NCBI GenBank assembly: GCA_024235015.1
Contig: JACKNG010000002.1
Coordinates: 124,001 to 188,000, forward strand
Origin: Gammaproteobacteria bacterium
GTDB lineage: Bacteria; Pseudomonadota; Gammaproteobacteria; Ga0077536
Direction of reading: 5' to 3'
Length of the DNA: 64,000 bases
Shown: positions 48,806 through 57,585 of the stretch, piece after piece
Layout of the letters: the number at the start of each line of letters is the position of its first letter
How positions within the stretch are numbered: position 1 is the first letter of the stretch
Position numbers and translations under genes: made by a program
Notes under the pieces: generated by a model
What the model was told of the DNA's origin: nothing
Database searches by the model: none
Seen by the model: only the letters and a program-made list of their open reading frames with translations

Positions 48806-50401
48806 CGGCCCGAGCATCCAGGTCTCCTCGGCGCGCATGCCGAACAGAATCGCGGCGCAGATCACCAGGCCCACGCCGACCAGGGCGAAGACCAGCCGCC
48901 GCTGCAGGATCCTGAGTTCGGCGCGGATCGACTCGAGCGTCGGATCGTGGGTCTGCACCTTGATGCGCCCGCCCTTGACCTGGTCCAGCACTTCCATGGC
49001 CAGCCCCGGCAACTCCGGCAGGCGATCGGCCCAGCGCGGCACGCTGTCACGGAAGGTGCTGACCAGGCGGCGCACGCCGACCCGTTCGCGCATGAAGTTC
49101 TCCAGCGCCGGGCGCGCGGCGCGCCACAGGTCGAGTTCGGGATAGAGCTGCCGGCCGATGCCCTCGACGTTGACCAGGGTCTTCTGCAGCAGCAGCAGCT
49201 GCGGCAGGATTTCCATGTGGAAGCGTTGCGCCGTCTGGAACAGGCGCAGCAGCAGGTTGCCGACCGAGATGTCCTTCATGGGGCGATCGAAGATCGGCTC
49301 GCACACCGCGCGAATGGCGAATTCGAACTCGTCGACGCGGGTGTCGGCGGGAACCCAGCCCGACTCGACGTGGAGTTCGGCGACGCGCCGGTAATCGCGG
49401 TTGAGGAAGGCCGAGAAGTTGTCGGCGAGGTAGCGCTGGTCGAACTCGCTCAAGCTGCCCATGATGCCGAAATCGACCGGTGCGTAGCGCGTCGGCATGT
49501 CGCCGTCCCCGGGCAGGATGAACAGGTTGCCGGGATGCACGTCGGCATGGAAGAAGTGGTCGCGGAAGACCTGCACGAAGAAGATCTCGACGCCGCGCGC
49601 GGCGAGCTCCTCGAGATCGACCCCGGCCGCGACCAGGCCGGCGACGTCGCTGATGCCGATGCCGACGATGCGCTCCATCACCAGTACGTTCTGCCGCGTG
49701 TAGTCCCAGTACACCTCGGGCACGTACATGGCGTCGGAATCGCTGAAGTTGCGCCGCAGCTGCGAAGCGTTGGCGGCCTCGCGCATCATGTCCAGTTCGT
49801 CGAGGATGGTCTTCTCGAATTCCGCCACCACCACCGTCGGCTTGAGCTGCTTGCCGCGCGCCCAGTAGCGTTCGGCGAGGTCGGCGATGATGTACATCAG
49901 CGAGATGTCCTGCTCGATGGTGCGGCGGATGTTCGGCCGCACCACCTTGACGATGACGTCGCGACCGTCCGGCAGGCGGGCGACGTGGACCTGCGCAATC
50001 GAGGCCGAGGCCAGCGGTTGTTCGTCGAAGGCAGCGAAGGCCTCGGACACCGGGCAGCCGTAGGCCTTCTCGACGATGGCGCGCGCCTGGCTGCCGGGAA
50101 ACGGCGGCACGTGGTCCTGCAGGCGCGCGAGTTCCTCGGCGATGTCGTCGGCGAGGAGGTCGCGGCGGGTCGACAGGATCTGGCCGAACTTGACGAACAG
50201 CGGACCGAGATCCTCGAGCACCGCCCGGATGCGCTCGGCACGCGGCTTGTAGTCGCGCCGCGCCCAGTTCCACGGCAGCAGGTAGAGCAGGAAACGCGCC
50301 GGCCGCAGCAGCGGGATGGAGAAGACCAGTTCGTCGAAGCCGTGGCGCACCAGCACCCGCTGGATGGTGAACACGCGCAGCAGCTGGCGCGGCGCGATCA
50401 T
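48728..50401 (-). CDS. ubiB: Ubiquinone biosynthesis accessory kinase-like protein UbiB
   Basis: Atypical kinase-like ATPase needed for ubiquinone assembly. The 557-residue protein carries the family's KxGQ motif in GPLFVKFGQILSTRRDLL, LASASIAQVHVARL, and the HADVHPGNLFI metal site, and ends with two transmembrane helices (about 500-520 and 532-552). Its ATG overlaps the ubiJ stop (ATGA). Part of ubiE-ubiJ-ubiB. Confidence 0.97.
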   Translation of the reverse strand: MIAPRQLLRVFTIQRVLVRHGFDELVFSIPLLRPARFLLYLLPWNWARRDYKPRAERIRAVLEDLGPLFVKFGQILSTRRDLLADDIAEELARLQDHVPPFPGSQARAIVEKAYGCPVSEAFAAFDEQPLASASIAQVHVARLPDGRDVIVKVVRPNIRRTIEQDISLMYIIADLAERYWARGKQLKPTVVVAEFEKTILDELDMMREAANASQLRRNFSDSDAMYVPEVYWDYTRQNVLVMERIVGIGISDVAGLVAAGVDLEELAARGVEIFFVQVFRDHFFHADVHPGNLFILPGDGDMPTRYAPVDFGIMGSLSEFDQRYLADNFSAFLNRDYRRVAELHVESGWVPADTRVDEFEFAIRAVCEPIFDRPMKDISVGNLLLRLFQTAQRFHMEILPQLLLLQKTLVNVEGIGRQLYPELDLWRAARPALENFMRERVGVRRLVSTFRDSVPRWADRLPELPGLAMEVLDQVKGGRIKVQTHDPTLESIRAELRILQRRLVFALVGVGLVICAAILFGMRAEETWMLGPLPFSVWLFGGLGLVATLFALRRGGN

Positions 50402-51036
50402 CGCGGGCGACGCTCGCGCAGCCGGCGCAGGCGTGCCTCGGCCCGGTCGACGGCATCGCCGAGCTCGAACACCGCGCGCGCGAACTGCTCGACCTCGTCC
50501 CGCGCCGGCACGCTGCGCGCTTCGTAACGCAGGTACTCGGCGGTATCGCGTTCGAGCTTGCGCGCACCGCGCGCGGCGAGATCGGCGGCGCCGCGCAGCA
50601 GGCGGCCGAGACGGTGCGCGGCGACGTCGCCGACGTACCGTGCGAGGAGCCCCTCGACATCGAGATCGAGCCCGGCGAGCAGGGCCTGGACTTCCTGTGC
50701 CACGGCGAGGTCGCCGGCGATCTCGATGCGTCCCGCGCCGAGCATCTCGCCGCGCCGGTTGGCGCGCGCCAGCGCGATGAAGTCGGCCGCACGGCCGCGC
50801 ACCGTGACATCGACCGCGCCCGGCGCCGCCCGCAGCACCTCGAGCTCGCCGTGGCGGACGCGGGCATGGCCGCGCCAGTCATGGCCGCGCAGTTCGATGG
50901 CCAGCGTGCGGCCCTCGATACGGGCCAGTCGCGCCGCCGCCCCGGCGTCGAGCGCGAGCAGGCGGTTGAGCGCCGTGTTCAGCGCGCGCGCGAGGCCCGG
51001 TGCGTTGGCGTCGTCAACGCTGCTCACGCCGTCCAC
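50398..51036 (-). CDS. ubiJ: Ubiquinone biosynthesis accessory factor UbiJ
   Basis: A 212-residue SCP2-domain lipid-binding protein that organises the Ubi enzymes with UbiK. The N-terminal SCP2 fold spans about residues 15-125 (LNRLLALDAGAAARLARIEG; VRGRAADFIALA) and the C-terminal part is helical (about 165-212, ending RLRRLRERRPR). Overlaps ubiE by 13 bases and ubiB by 4. Confidence 0.92.
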   Translation of the reverse strand: MDGVSSVDDANAPGLARALNTALNRLLALDAGAAARLARIEGRTLAIELRGHDWRGHARVRHGELEVLRAAPGAVDVTVRGRAADFIALARANRRGEMLGAGRIEIAGDLAVAQEVQALLAGLDLDVEGLLARYVGDVAAHRLGRLLRGAADLAARGARKLERDTAEYLRYEARSVPARDEVEQFARAVFELGDAVDRAEARLRRLRERRPR

Positions 51037-51773
51037 CCGACATGCACGGCGACCACGCCGCCGAGCAGGTTGTGGTAGCGCACACTGGCGAAGCCGGCCC
51101 GCTCCATCATGAACGCGAGCGCATCCTGGTCGGGATGCACGCGGATCGATTCCGCCAGGTAGCGGTAACTATCGGCGTCGCGCGCGACCAGCCCGCCCAG
51201 GCGTGGCAGCACGCGGAAGGAATAGGTCTCGTAGAGCCGCGCCAGCAGCGGTGCCTGCACGGTCGAGAACTCGAGCACCACCGCGCGGCCGCCGGGGCGC
51301 AGCACCCGCGCCATCTCGGCCAGCGCCGCGCTCTTGTAGGTGACGTTGCGCAGGCCGAAGCCGATGATGACGCGGTCGAGCGAGGCGCTGGCGAACGGCA
51401 GGCGCTCGGCGTTGGCCTGTACGTAGACGATGTCACTGGCGTGGCCGGCGTCGAGGCTGCGGTCGCGGCCGCGCGCGAGCATGCGCGCGTTGATGTCGCT
51501 GCACACCACCCGGACCCCGGCCGCGCGGCGCGCGATCAGTCGCGACAGGTCGGCGGTGCCGCCGGCGAGGTCGAGCACGACATGGTCGGCGCGCACGTCC
51601 AGCAACTCGACCGCGTAGCGCTTCCACAGCCGGTGCAGGCCGCCGGACATGAGATCGTTCATGAGGTCGTAGCGCTCGGCGACGGAATCGAACACGCCGC
51701 GCACACGCCGGGTCTTGTCGCGCGCCGAGACGCGCTCGTAGCCGAACTGGCTGTCGCCCGCTTCGTCGTCCAC
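51024..51773 (-). CDS. ubiE: Ubiquinone/menaquinone methyltransferase UbiE
   Basis: SAM-dependent C-methyltransferase of quinone synthesis, 249 residues from GTG 51773 (MDDEAGDSQFGYERVSARDK). The family signatures are VFDSVAERYDLMNDLMSGGLHRLWK, the SAM site VLDLAGGTADL, and VIIGFGLRNVT. The start lies four bases after the upstream DUF971 gene stop. Longer in-frame extension is non-homologous. Confidence 0.96.
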   Translation of the reverse strand: MDDEAGDSQFGYERVSARDKTRRVRGVFDSVAERYDLMNDLMSGGLHRLWKRYAVELLDVRADHVVLDLAGGTADLSRLIARRAAGVRVVCSDINARMLARGRDRSLDAGHASDIVYVQANAERLPFASASLDRVIIGFGLRNVTYKSAALAEMARVLRPGGRAVVLEFSTVQAPLLARLYETYSFRVLPRLGGLVARDADSYRYLAESIRVHPDQDALAFMMERAGFASVRYHNLLGGVVAVHVGWTA

Positions 51774-51777
51774 CGTG

Positions 51778-52137
51778 TCAGTCCGCGACGTCACCGCGCG
51801 CCGCCGCCACGGCTTCGCGGTAGCGTTGCCAGTAGGCGTCGCGGCGGCTGCCGAGTTCGTAGAGGTAGTCCCAGCTGTACAAGCCGCTGTCGTGGCCGTC
51901 ATCGAAGACGAGCTTGACGGCGTAGTTGCCGATTGGCTCGATGGCGGTGATGTTGACGTTCTCCTTGTCGAGCTGCAGCACGGCCTGCTCGGGACTGTGC
52001 CCGCGCACCTCGGCCGAGGGCGAGTAGACGCGCAGGAACTCGCACGACAGCTCGAAGGTGCGACCATCGTCGAAGCTCACCTCGAGACGGCGCGAGGCCT
52101 GGTGCAGGCGGATGTCGGTGGGCTGGTGGGTGGGCAT
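51778..52137 (-). CDS. DUF971 (GBBH-like N-terminal) protein
   Basis: A 119-residue protein starting MPTHQPTDIRLHQASRRLEV. It matches the small DUF971 domain found at the N-terminus of gamma-butyrobetaine hydroxylases but without the oxygenase part; no metal-binding motif is obvious. It lies between hslU and ubiE in many proteobacteria. Function unknown. Confidence 0.9.
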   Translation of the reverse strand: MPTHQPTDIRLHQASRRLEVSFDDGRTFELSCEFLRVYSPSAEVRGHSPEQAVLQLDKENVNITAIEPIGNYAVKLVFDDGHDSGLYSWDYLYELGSRRDAYWQRYREAVAAARGDVAD

Positions 52138-52145
52138 CGCGGCGT

Positions 52146-53480
52146 TCAGAGGATGTAGCGGGCGAGATCGTTGTCGGCGACCAGGTGGCCGATGTGGGCG
52201 TCGACGTAGGCACCATCGATGACCACGCTCTGGCCACCCAGCTCGGAGGCGGTGAACGAGACCGCCTCGAGCAGCTTCTCCATCACGGTGTGCAGGCGTC
52301 GCGCGCCGATGTTCTCGCTGCGCTCGTTGATGTCGTAGGCGCACTCGGCAATGCGGCGGATGCCGTCGGCGGTGAACTCGATGCTCACCGTCTCGGTCGC
52401 GAGCAGCGCCTTGTACTGGCGGCACAGCGAGGCATCGGGCTCGTCGAGGATGCGCACGAAGTCGTCGACCGTGAGCGGCGCCAGCTCGACCCGATTGGGC
52501 AGGCGTCCCTGCAGCTCGGGGATGAGATCGGACGGTTTCGACAGGTGGAAAGCGCCGGAGGCGATGAACAGCACGTGATCCGTCTTGACCATGCCGTGCT
52601 TGGTATTAACGGTGCAACCCTCGACCAGCGGCAACAGGTCGCGCTGCACCCCCTCGCGCGAGACGTCGGCGCCGGACACCTCGGCACGGCGCGCGACCTT
52701 GTCTATCTCGTCGAGGAAGACGATGCCGTTCTGCTCGACGTTCTCCAGCGCGCGGGCGCGGATGTCGTCCTCGTTGACGAGCTTGGCGGCCTCCTCCTCG
52801 ACCAGCATCTTGCGCGCCAGTGCGATCGGTACGCGGCGGCTGCGGGTGCGGTTCTGGCCGAGATTGTGGAACATGCGCTGGAGCTGGTTGGTCATCTCCT
52901 CCATGCCCGGTGGCGCCATGATCTCCACGCCCATGGCGCCGGCACTGACCTCGATCTCGATCTCGCGATCCTCGAGCTTGCCCTCGCGCAGCATCTTGCG
53001 GAAGCGCTGGCGCGTGTTCGACTCGGCCTCCGGCGGCTCCTCGCCGAAGGTGTTCGGCGCCGGCAGCAGCACGTCGAGGATGCGCTCCTCGGCAGCATCC
53101 TCGGCCTGGTCGCGGACCTGGGCCATGGCCGCCTCGCGCGCCATGTTGAAGGCGACGTCGGCGAGGTCACGCACGATCGACTCGACGTCGCGGCCGACGT
53201 AGCCGACCTCGGTGAACTTGGTCGCCTCGATCTTGATGAAGGGCGCGTTGGCGAGCCGTGCCAGGCGCCGCGCGATCTCGGTCTTGCCGACCCCGGTCGG
53301 GCCGATCATGAGGATGTTCTTCGGCGTGATCTCGTTACGCAGCCCGGGCTCGACCTGGGCCCGCCGCCAGCGATTGCGCAGCGCAATGGCGACCGCGCGC
53401 TTGGCCTCGTCCTGGCCGATGATGTGCTTGTCGAGTTCGGCCACGATGGCCTGCGGCGTCAGGGTATGCATGGCGGACAT
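52146..53480 (-). CDS. hslU: HslUV protease ATPase subunit HslU
   Basis: AAA+ unfoldase that feeds substrates to HslV. The 444-residue protein has Walker A GPTGVGKT (60-67), the pore motif GYVGRD, the I-domain (about 105-240), Walker B GIVFLDEIDKV, and a C-terminus ending YIL as needed for docking into HslV. Its start lies three bases downstream of hslV. Confidence 0.98.
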   Translation of the reverse strand: MSAMHTLTPQAIVAELDKHIIGQDEAKRAVAIALRNRWRRAQVEPGLRNEITPKNILMIGPTGVGKTEIARRLARLANAPFIKIEATKFTEVGYVGRDVESIVRDLADVAFNMAREAAMAQVRDQAEDAAEERILDVLLPAPNTFGEEPPEAESNTRQRFRKMLREGKLEDREIEIEVSAGAMGVEIMAPPGMEEMTNQLQRMFHNLGQNRTRSRRVPIALARKMLVEEEAAKLVNEDDIRARALENVEQNGIVFLDEIDKVARRAEVSGADVSREGVQRDLLPLVEGCTVNTKHGMVKTDHVLFIASGAFHLSKPSDLIPELQGRLPNRVELAPLTVDDFVRILDEPDASLCRQYKALLATETVSIEFTADGIRRIAECAYDINERSENIGARRLHTVMEKLLEAVSFTASELGGQSVVIDGAYVDAHIGHLVADNDLARYIL

Positions 53481-53483
53481 GGT

Positions 53484-54023
53484 TCAGCCCTCGCCCCGCA
53501 ACACCTCGACGGTGAGGTGGTCATTGGTGTAGACGCAGATCTCGCCGGCGATGGCCAGGCTGCGGCGGACGATGGTTTCGGCATCGAGATCGGTCTCGGC
53601 GAGCAGCGCGCGCGCCGCGGCGCGGGCGTAGTTGCCGCCCGAACCGATGGCAATGATGTCGTGCTCCGGCTCGATGACGTCGCCGGTGCCGGTGATGATG
53701 AGGGAATTGTCGAGATCGGCCACGGCCAGCATCGCCTCGAGCCGGCGCAGCATGCGATCGGTACGCCAGTCCTTGGCCAGTTCGACCGCCGCGCGCAGCA
53801 GGTTGCCACGATGTTCCTCGAGTTTGCCCTCGAAGCGTTCGAACAGCGTGAAGGCATCGGCGGTGCCGCCGGCGAAACCGGCCAGCACGCGATCGTGATG
53901 CAGGCGGCGCACTTTGCGCGCATTGCCCTTGAGCACGGTATCGCCGGTGGATACCTGGCCGTCGCCGCCGATGACGACGACCGGCCCGCGCCGGACGGAA
54001 AGTATCGTGGTGCCGTGGAACAC
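53484..54023 (-). CDS. hslV: HslUV protease peptidase subunit HslV
   Basis: Threonine peptidase related to proteasome beta subunits. From the GTG at 54023 it reads MFHGTTILSVRRG and has 179 residues. Removal of the four-residue MFHG leader would expose Thr as the catalytic N-terminal nucleophile. Other core motifs: VSTGDTVLKGNARKVRRL, GFAGGTADAFTLFE and AIGSGGNYA. An earlier in-frame start would add 25 non-homologous residues. Confidence 0.96.
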   Translation of the reverse strand: MFHGTTILSVRRGPVVVIGGDGQVSTGDTVLKGNARKVRRLHHDRVLAGFAGGTADAFTLFERFEGKLEEHRGNLLRAAVELAKDWRTDRMLRRLEAMLAVADLDNSLIITGTGDVIEPEHDIIAIGSGGNYARAAARALLAETDLDAETIVRRSLAIAGEICVYTNDHLTVEVLRGEG

Positions 54024-54137
54024 AGTCTCAACCGCTGTCGGGGAAGCGCGGATTGTACACGAGGCCGGCCAGCCGGCGGCCGCCAATACCCGCGGCAACC
54101 GGCGGGAATGCGCGTGGCTGCCGCGTGCGGGCAGTGC

Positions 54138-55046
54138 CTAGTCGCGGCGTTTGCGCGCCCGCGGGTGGGCGGCGTCGTAGACCCGCGCGAGATGCTGGAA
54201 ATCGAGGTGGGTGTAGACCTGGGTGGTCGCGATGTTGGCGTGGCCGAGCAGTTCCTGCACCGCGCGCAGGTCGCCCGAGGATTCGAGCATGTGGCTGGCA
54301 AAGGAATGGCGCAGCATGTGCGGATGGACGCGGGCCTCGATGCCGTGACGCAGGGCCCAGCGCCGCAAGCGCGACTCGACCCCGCGCGTGCCGAGGCGCC
54401 GGCCGCGGTGATTGACGAACACCGCGTGCTCGTCCCCGGCCGCCAGGGTCGGCCGCAGTGCGAGCCAGCGCAGGACGGCGGCCTGCGCCTGGCGCCCGAC
54501 CGGCACCAGGCGCTGCTTGCGGCCCTTGCCCAGCACGCGCGCTTCGCGCGCCTCGAGGTCGAGATCGGCGAGATCGAGCCCGGTCAGCTCGGACACGCGC
54601 AGCCCGCTCGAGTAGAGCAGTTCCCACATTGCCCGGTCGCGCACCTCGAGGGGATCGTCGCTGTCGCCGGCGGGCTCGAGCAGCGCACCCATCTGGTCGA
54701 CGTCGAGGGCGCGGGGCAGGCGCTGCGGCGCCTTCGGCGGCCGCACGGCCTGCGCGGGATTGCCGTCGACGATGCCGCGCGCGGCGAGGAAGCGGAACAG
54801 GCCGCGACAGGCCGAGAGTTGCCGCCCCAGCGAACGGCCATGGGCGCCGTCGCGATGACGCGCGGCGACGAAGCGCCGCAGGAGGGCGTCGTCGACCTCG
54901 GCCCAGGTCGCGATGCCGGCCGCGGTGAGAAACGCGGTGAGCGCGGCGAGGTCGCGGGCGTAGGCGCTGCGGGTATGCGGCGAGCGCTCCCGGAGCGTGA
55001 GCAGGAACGCCTCGACGCCATCTTGCAGGACCGCCGGCGACGCCAT
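54138..55046 (-). CDS. xerC: Site-specific tyrosine recombinase XerC
   Basis: Resolves chromosome dimers at dif together with XerD. The 302-residue protein has the N-terminal SAM-like DNA-binding domain and the catalytic domain with Arg150 (SGLRVSEL), Lys174, His243-x-x-Arg246 (HMLRHSFASHML), His269 and nucleophile Tyr278 (TTQVYTH). In the conserved dapF-DUF484-xerC-hslVU order, which identifies it as XerC rather than a mobile integrase. Confidence 0.96.
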   Translation of the reverse strand: MASPAVLQDGVEAFLLTLRERSPHTRSAYARDLAALTAFLTAAGIATWAEVDDALLRRFVAARHRDGAHGRSLGRQLSACRGLFRFLAARGIVDGNPAQAVRPPKAPQRLPRALDVDQMGALLEPAGDSDDPLEVRDRAMWELLYSSGLRVSELTGLDLADLDLEAREARVLGKGRKQRLVPVGRQAQAAVLRWLALRPTLAAGDEHAVFVNHRGRRLGTRGVESRLRRWALRHGIEARVHPHMLRHSFASHMLESSGDLRAVQELLGHANIATTQVYTHLDFQHLARVYDAAHPRARKRRD

Positions 55047-55059
55047 CCCGAAACGCCCT

Positions 55060-55776
55060 TCAGCGCGCCGCCGCGCGCTTCACCCAGGGGTCGATGACGA
55101 GGGCGACGATGTCCTTGAGATAGTTCAGGAACTCGGTCCCCATGTCGGCCTGGTAGCGCTGCTCGTCGTCGCTCGCGATGGCGAGCACGCCGTCCCAGCC
55201 GGCGCCGGCGAGCGGCATCAGCACGGCCGAGCCGGTCACGCCCGGGTCGCCGAACAAGGCCTCGGCCTGCACCGGGGCGATCGTCCCGCACACGCTGCGC
55301 GCCGCGGCCAGCATGTCGGCGAAGGCGGCGCGCGCCGGCGCCTCGCGGCCGGCGAACTGCGGCACCTCGGCGCCCTCGACGAAGGCCGGCTCGGCGAACA
55401 CCAGGCTCGCCACGCGGTCGGCGCCGAACTGCTCGCGCAGGTTGCCGTCGAGCACCGCGAACACCGCGCGCGGCCCGGCCGCGTTCATCAGGCGCAGGGC
55501 CAGGGCATGGATGCGCCCATTGAGCCGTTCGTTCTCGCGCGCGTGGCCGACCAGTTGCTCGAACTGCTGCTTGAGACGCGCGTTCTCCTCGCGCAGCACC
55601 GCGACCTGGCGTTCGAGCAGGGACACCGCGTCGCCGCTGCCGTGCGGGATCTCGAGCTGGCTGAGCAGCTCGGGATGCTGGTCGAGGAAACTCGGGTGGG
55701 TGCGCAGGAAAGCGATGACCTCGGCCTCGCGCGGCAGGTTCACGGGCGTGGCCTGGGTGGGGCCGGAAGCAGTCAT
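55060..55776 (-). CDS. DUF484 family protein
   Basis: A 238-residue protein from the ATG at 55776 (MTASGPTQATPVNLPREAEV). An N-terminal helical segment (VIAFLRTHPSFLDQHPELL) and a coiled coil (SLLERQVAVLREENARLKQQ) precede a GAF-like domain. It is always found between dapF and xerC in this group; the role is unknown. Its ATG overlaps the dapF stop (ATGA). Confidence 0.92.
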   Translation of the reverse strand: MTASGPTQATPVNLPREAEVIAFLRTHPSFLDQHPELLSQLEIPHGSGDAVSLLERQVAVLREENARLKQQFEQLVGHARENERLNGRIHALALRLMNAAGPRAVFAVLDGNLREQFGADRVASLVFAEPAFVEGAEVPQFAGREAPARAAFADMLAAARSVCGTIAPVQAEALFGDPGVTGSAVLMPLAGAGWDGVLAIASDDEQRYQADMGTEFLNYLKDIVALVIDPWVKRAAAR

Positions 55777-56603
55777 ATCTCGATGATTCCCTCGAAAACG
55801 AACGTGGCCGGGCCGGTCATCCACAGGGTGTCGCCGGCGCCGCCGGCCCATTCGATGATGAGTTCGCCACCACGCAACACCACCGTCACGCGCGCGTCGA
55901 GCACGCCCCATCTTCGGCCGATCGCGACAGCCGCGCAAGCGCCGGTGCCACAGGCCAGCGTCTCGCCCGCGCCCCGTTCGAATACGCGCAGGCGCGCGCG
56001 ATCGGGCGCCTCGACGGCGAGGAAACCAACGTTGACGCCGGCCGGGAACAGCGCGCTCGCCTGCACCGCGGCGCCGATGCCGGCGACGTCGGTGGTGTCG
56101 ACGTCAGCGACGGCGATGACGGCATGCGGGTTGCCCATCGAGACCGCGCCGAACTCGAGCGCCTGTCCGGCGATGGTCAGCGGGTAGCGCTCGCGCGCGG
56201 CCGCCACCGCCAGCGGGATGCGCGCCGGTGCGAATTCCGGCACGCCCATGTCGACGCGCACGTCGGTACCGGCGCCGAAGCCGAGCGCGTAGACGGCATC
56301 ACCGATCTCGACGACCACGCCGCCGTCGGCCTCGCCGAGGCGTTCGAGGTAGCGCGCCACGCAGCGGATACCGTTGCCGCAATGCTCGGCCGGCGAACCG
56401 TCGGCATTGACCACGCGGTAGCGTGCCCGGGCGCGCGCGTCGCGCGGCGCTTCGAGCAGCAGGATCTGGTCGCAGCCGATGCCGAAACGACGCGCACCGA
56501 GGGCCGCGAACTGCGCGCGGCTGAGTGCGTAGCGGCCATCACGGTTGTCGATGACGACGAAGTCGTTACCGAGACCGTGCATCTTGACGAAGGGTAGGCG
56601 CAT
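55773..56603 (-). CDS. dapF: Diaminopimelate epimerase
   Basis: Converts LL- to meso-diaminopimelate for lysine and peptidoglycan. The 276-residue protein starts MRLPFVKMHGLGNDFVVIDN and has the two catalytic cysteines, Cys75 (EHCGNGIRC) and Cys218 (LACGTGACAA). Family length is normal; the upstream in-frame extension is non-homologous. Confidence 0.97.
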   Translation of the reverse strand: MRLPFVKMHGLGNDFVVIDNRDGRYALSRAQFAALGARRFGIGCDQILLLEAPRDARARARYRVVNADGSPAEHCGNGIRCVARYLERLGEADGGVVVEIGDAVYALGFGAGTDVRVDMGVPEFAPARIPLAVAAARERYPLTIAGQALEFGAVSMGNPHAVIAVADVDTTDVAGIGAAVQASALFPAGVNVGFLAVEAPDRARLRVFERGAGETLACGTGACAAVAIGRRWGVLDARVTVVLRGGELIIEWAGGAGDTLWMTGPATFVFEGIIEI

Positions 56604-56652
56604 GACCGGGACCAGGGCTGCAAAGGGACGCGCGACGGGCTGCGAGGCGGCG

Positions 56653-57585
56653 CTAGTATAGGGCCTCGATGCGGAAACCCTGTCGTTCCAGCCCCTGCAG
56701 CAGGCCGCGGCTGCCCGGCAGGTGCAGGGCGCCGACGGCAACGAAGGCACCGCCCGCGGCAAGCGGATCCTGCAGGCGTTCGAGCATGCGCTCGTTGCGC
56801 GACCACAGCAGGGCATCGAGCAGGGCCTGGCCGTCGTCGCTCGCATGGCGGAACGAGATCTCGACCAGGGCGGCGAGATCGCGCGCCGCGTAGGCTTCGA
56901 CCAGGGCCTCGACCTCGCCCTGGAACACCGCGTAGTGGCAGGCCATCTCGCGCAGCAGCGCGACCTGGGTATCCTCGTCGACGCTTTCGAACACCGCGAC
57001 CTGCTCGGCCACGGTCTCGAGACCGCGCACGGTCTTACCGGCGGCCTGGGCCTCGAGCATGAAGACCATGTCGAGGGGTGTGCCCTGCTCGGTGGCCGGC
57101 AGGCTGAGCGCCGAGTAGACCGCCCACGGCTTCATCGTCGCGGTGAGCTGGGGTGGTACGCCGCGCACCTGCATGGCCGCGGCGAGGCGGGCGTAGAAGT
57201 CCGCACCGACGAGATCCTCCAGGTTGCGCCCGTCACTCAGGAACATGGTGCCCTGCAGCTCGGCCATGGCGGTGAAATCGAGCACGACTTCCATGACGAA
57301 GGTCTGCGCGACGTCGAAGTAGGGCCGCACGGCGTCGGTGATCGCGACCACCCGCGCATCGCCGATATGCATCGTCCCCAGCAGGAAGCTCTCGGCCCCG
57401 GACGGCGCGGTGACCCGCCACAACAACCCGTGCCGGTGTTCCACCGCGCCGAAAGCGTCGCCTGCGCCGCGCGCCAGCGGCACGCACTCGAGCGCGGCGA
57501 CAGCCGCCGCGGGCAGCGCCAGCAGCAGGCCGATGACGAGCAGCCGCGGCAGGACCGAACGAAGCACGCGCACCATCCCGCTCAA
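56653..57585 (-). CDS. TraB/GumN family protein
   Basis: A 310-residue exported or anchored protein: hydrophobic N-terminus (VLPRLLVIGLLLALPAAAVAA), then the TraB/GumN (ChaN-like fold) domain with the characteristic FLLGTMHIGDARV and FVAVGALHLPGSRG motifs. Related TIKI proteins are metalloproteases using such GxxH motifs; activity here is unproven. Its ATG overlaps the nagZ stop (ATGA). Confidence 0.87.
   Translation of the reverse strand: MSGMVRVLRSVLPRLLVIGLLLALPAAAVAALECVPLARGAGDAFGAVEHRHGLLWRVTAPSGAESFLLGTMHIGDARVVAITDAVRPYFDVAQTFVMEVVLDFTAMAELQGTMFLSDGRNLEDLVGADFYARLAAAMQVRGVPPQLTATMKPWAVYSALSLPATEQGTPLDMVFMLEAQAAGKTVRGLETVAEQVAVFESVDEDTQVALLREMACHYAVFQGEVEALVEAYAARDLAALVEISFRHASDDGQALLDALLWSRNERMLERLQDPLAAGGAFVAVGALHLPGSRGLLQGLERQGFRIEALY

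Noticed and set aside
54138..55046. Tyrosine recombinase as a sign of a mobile element
   Set aside because: Its place between DUF484 and hslVU and its length identify it as housekeeping XerC; no attachment repeats or cargo genes are seen.
52185..55097. Plus-strand open frame of 970 codons opposite hslU, hslV and xerC
   Set aside because: Crosses three well-supported genes on the other strand and looks like reverse-strand composition.
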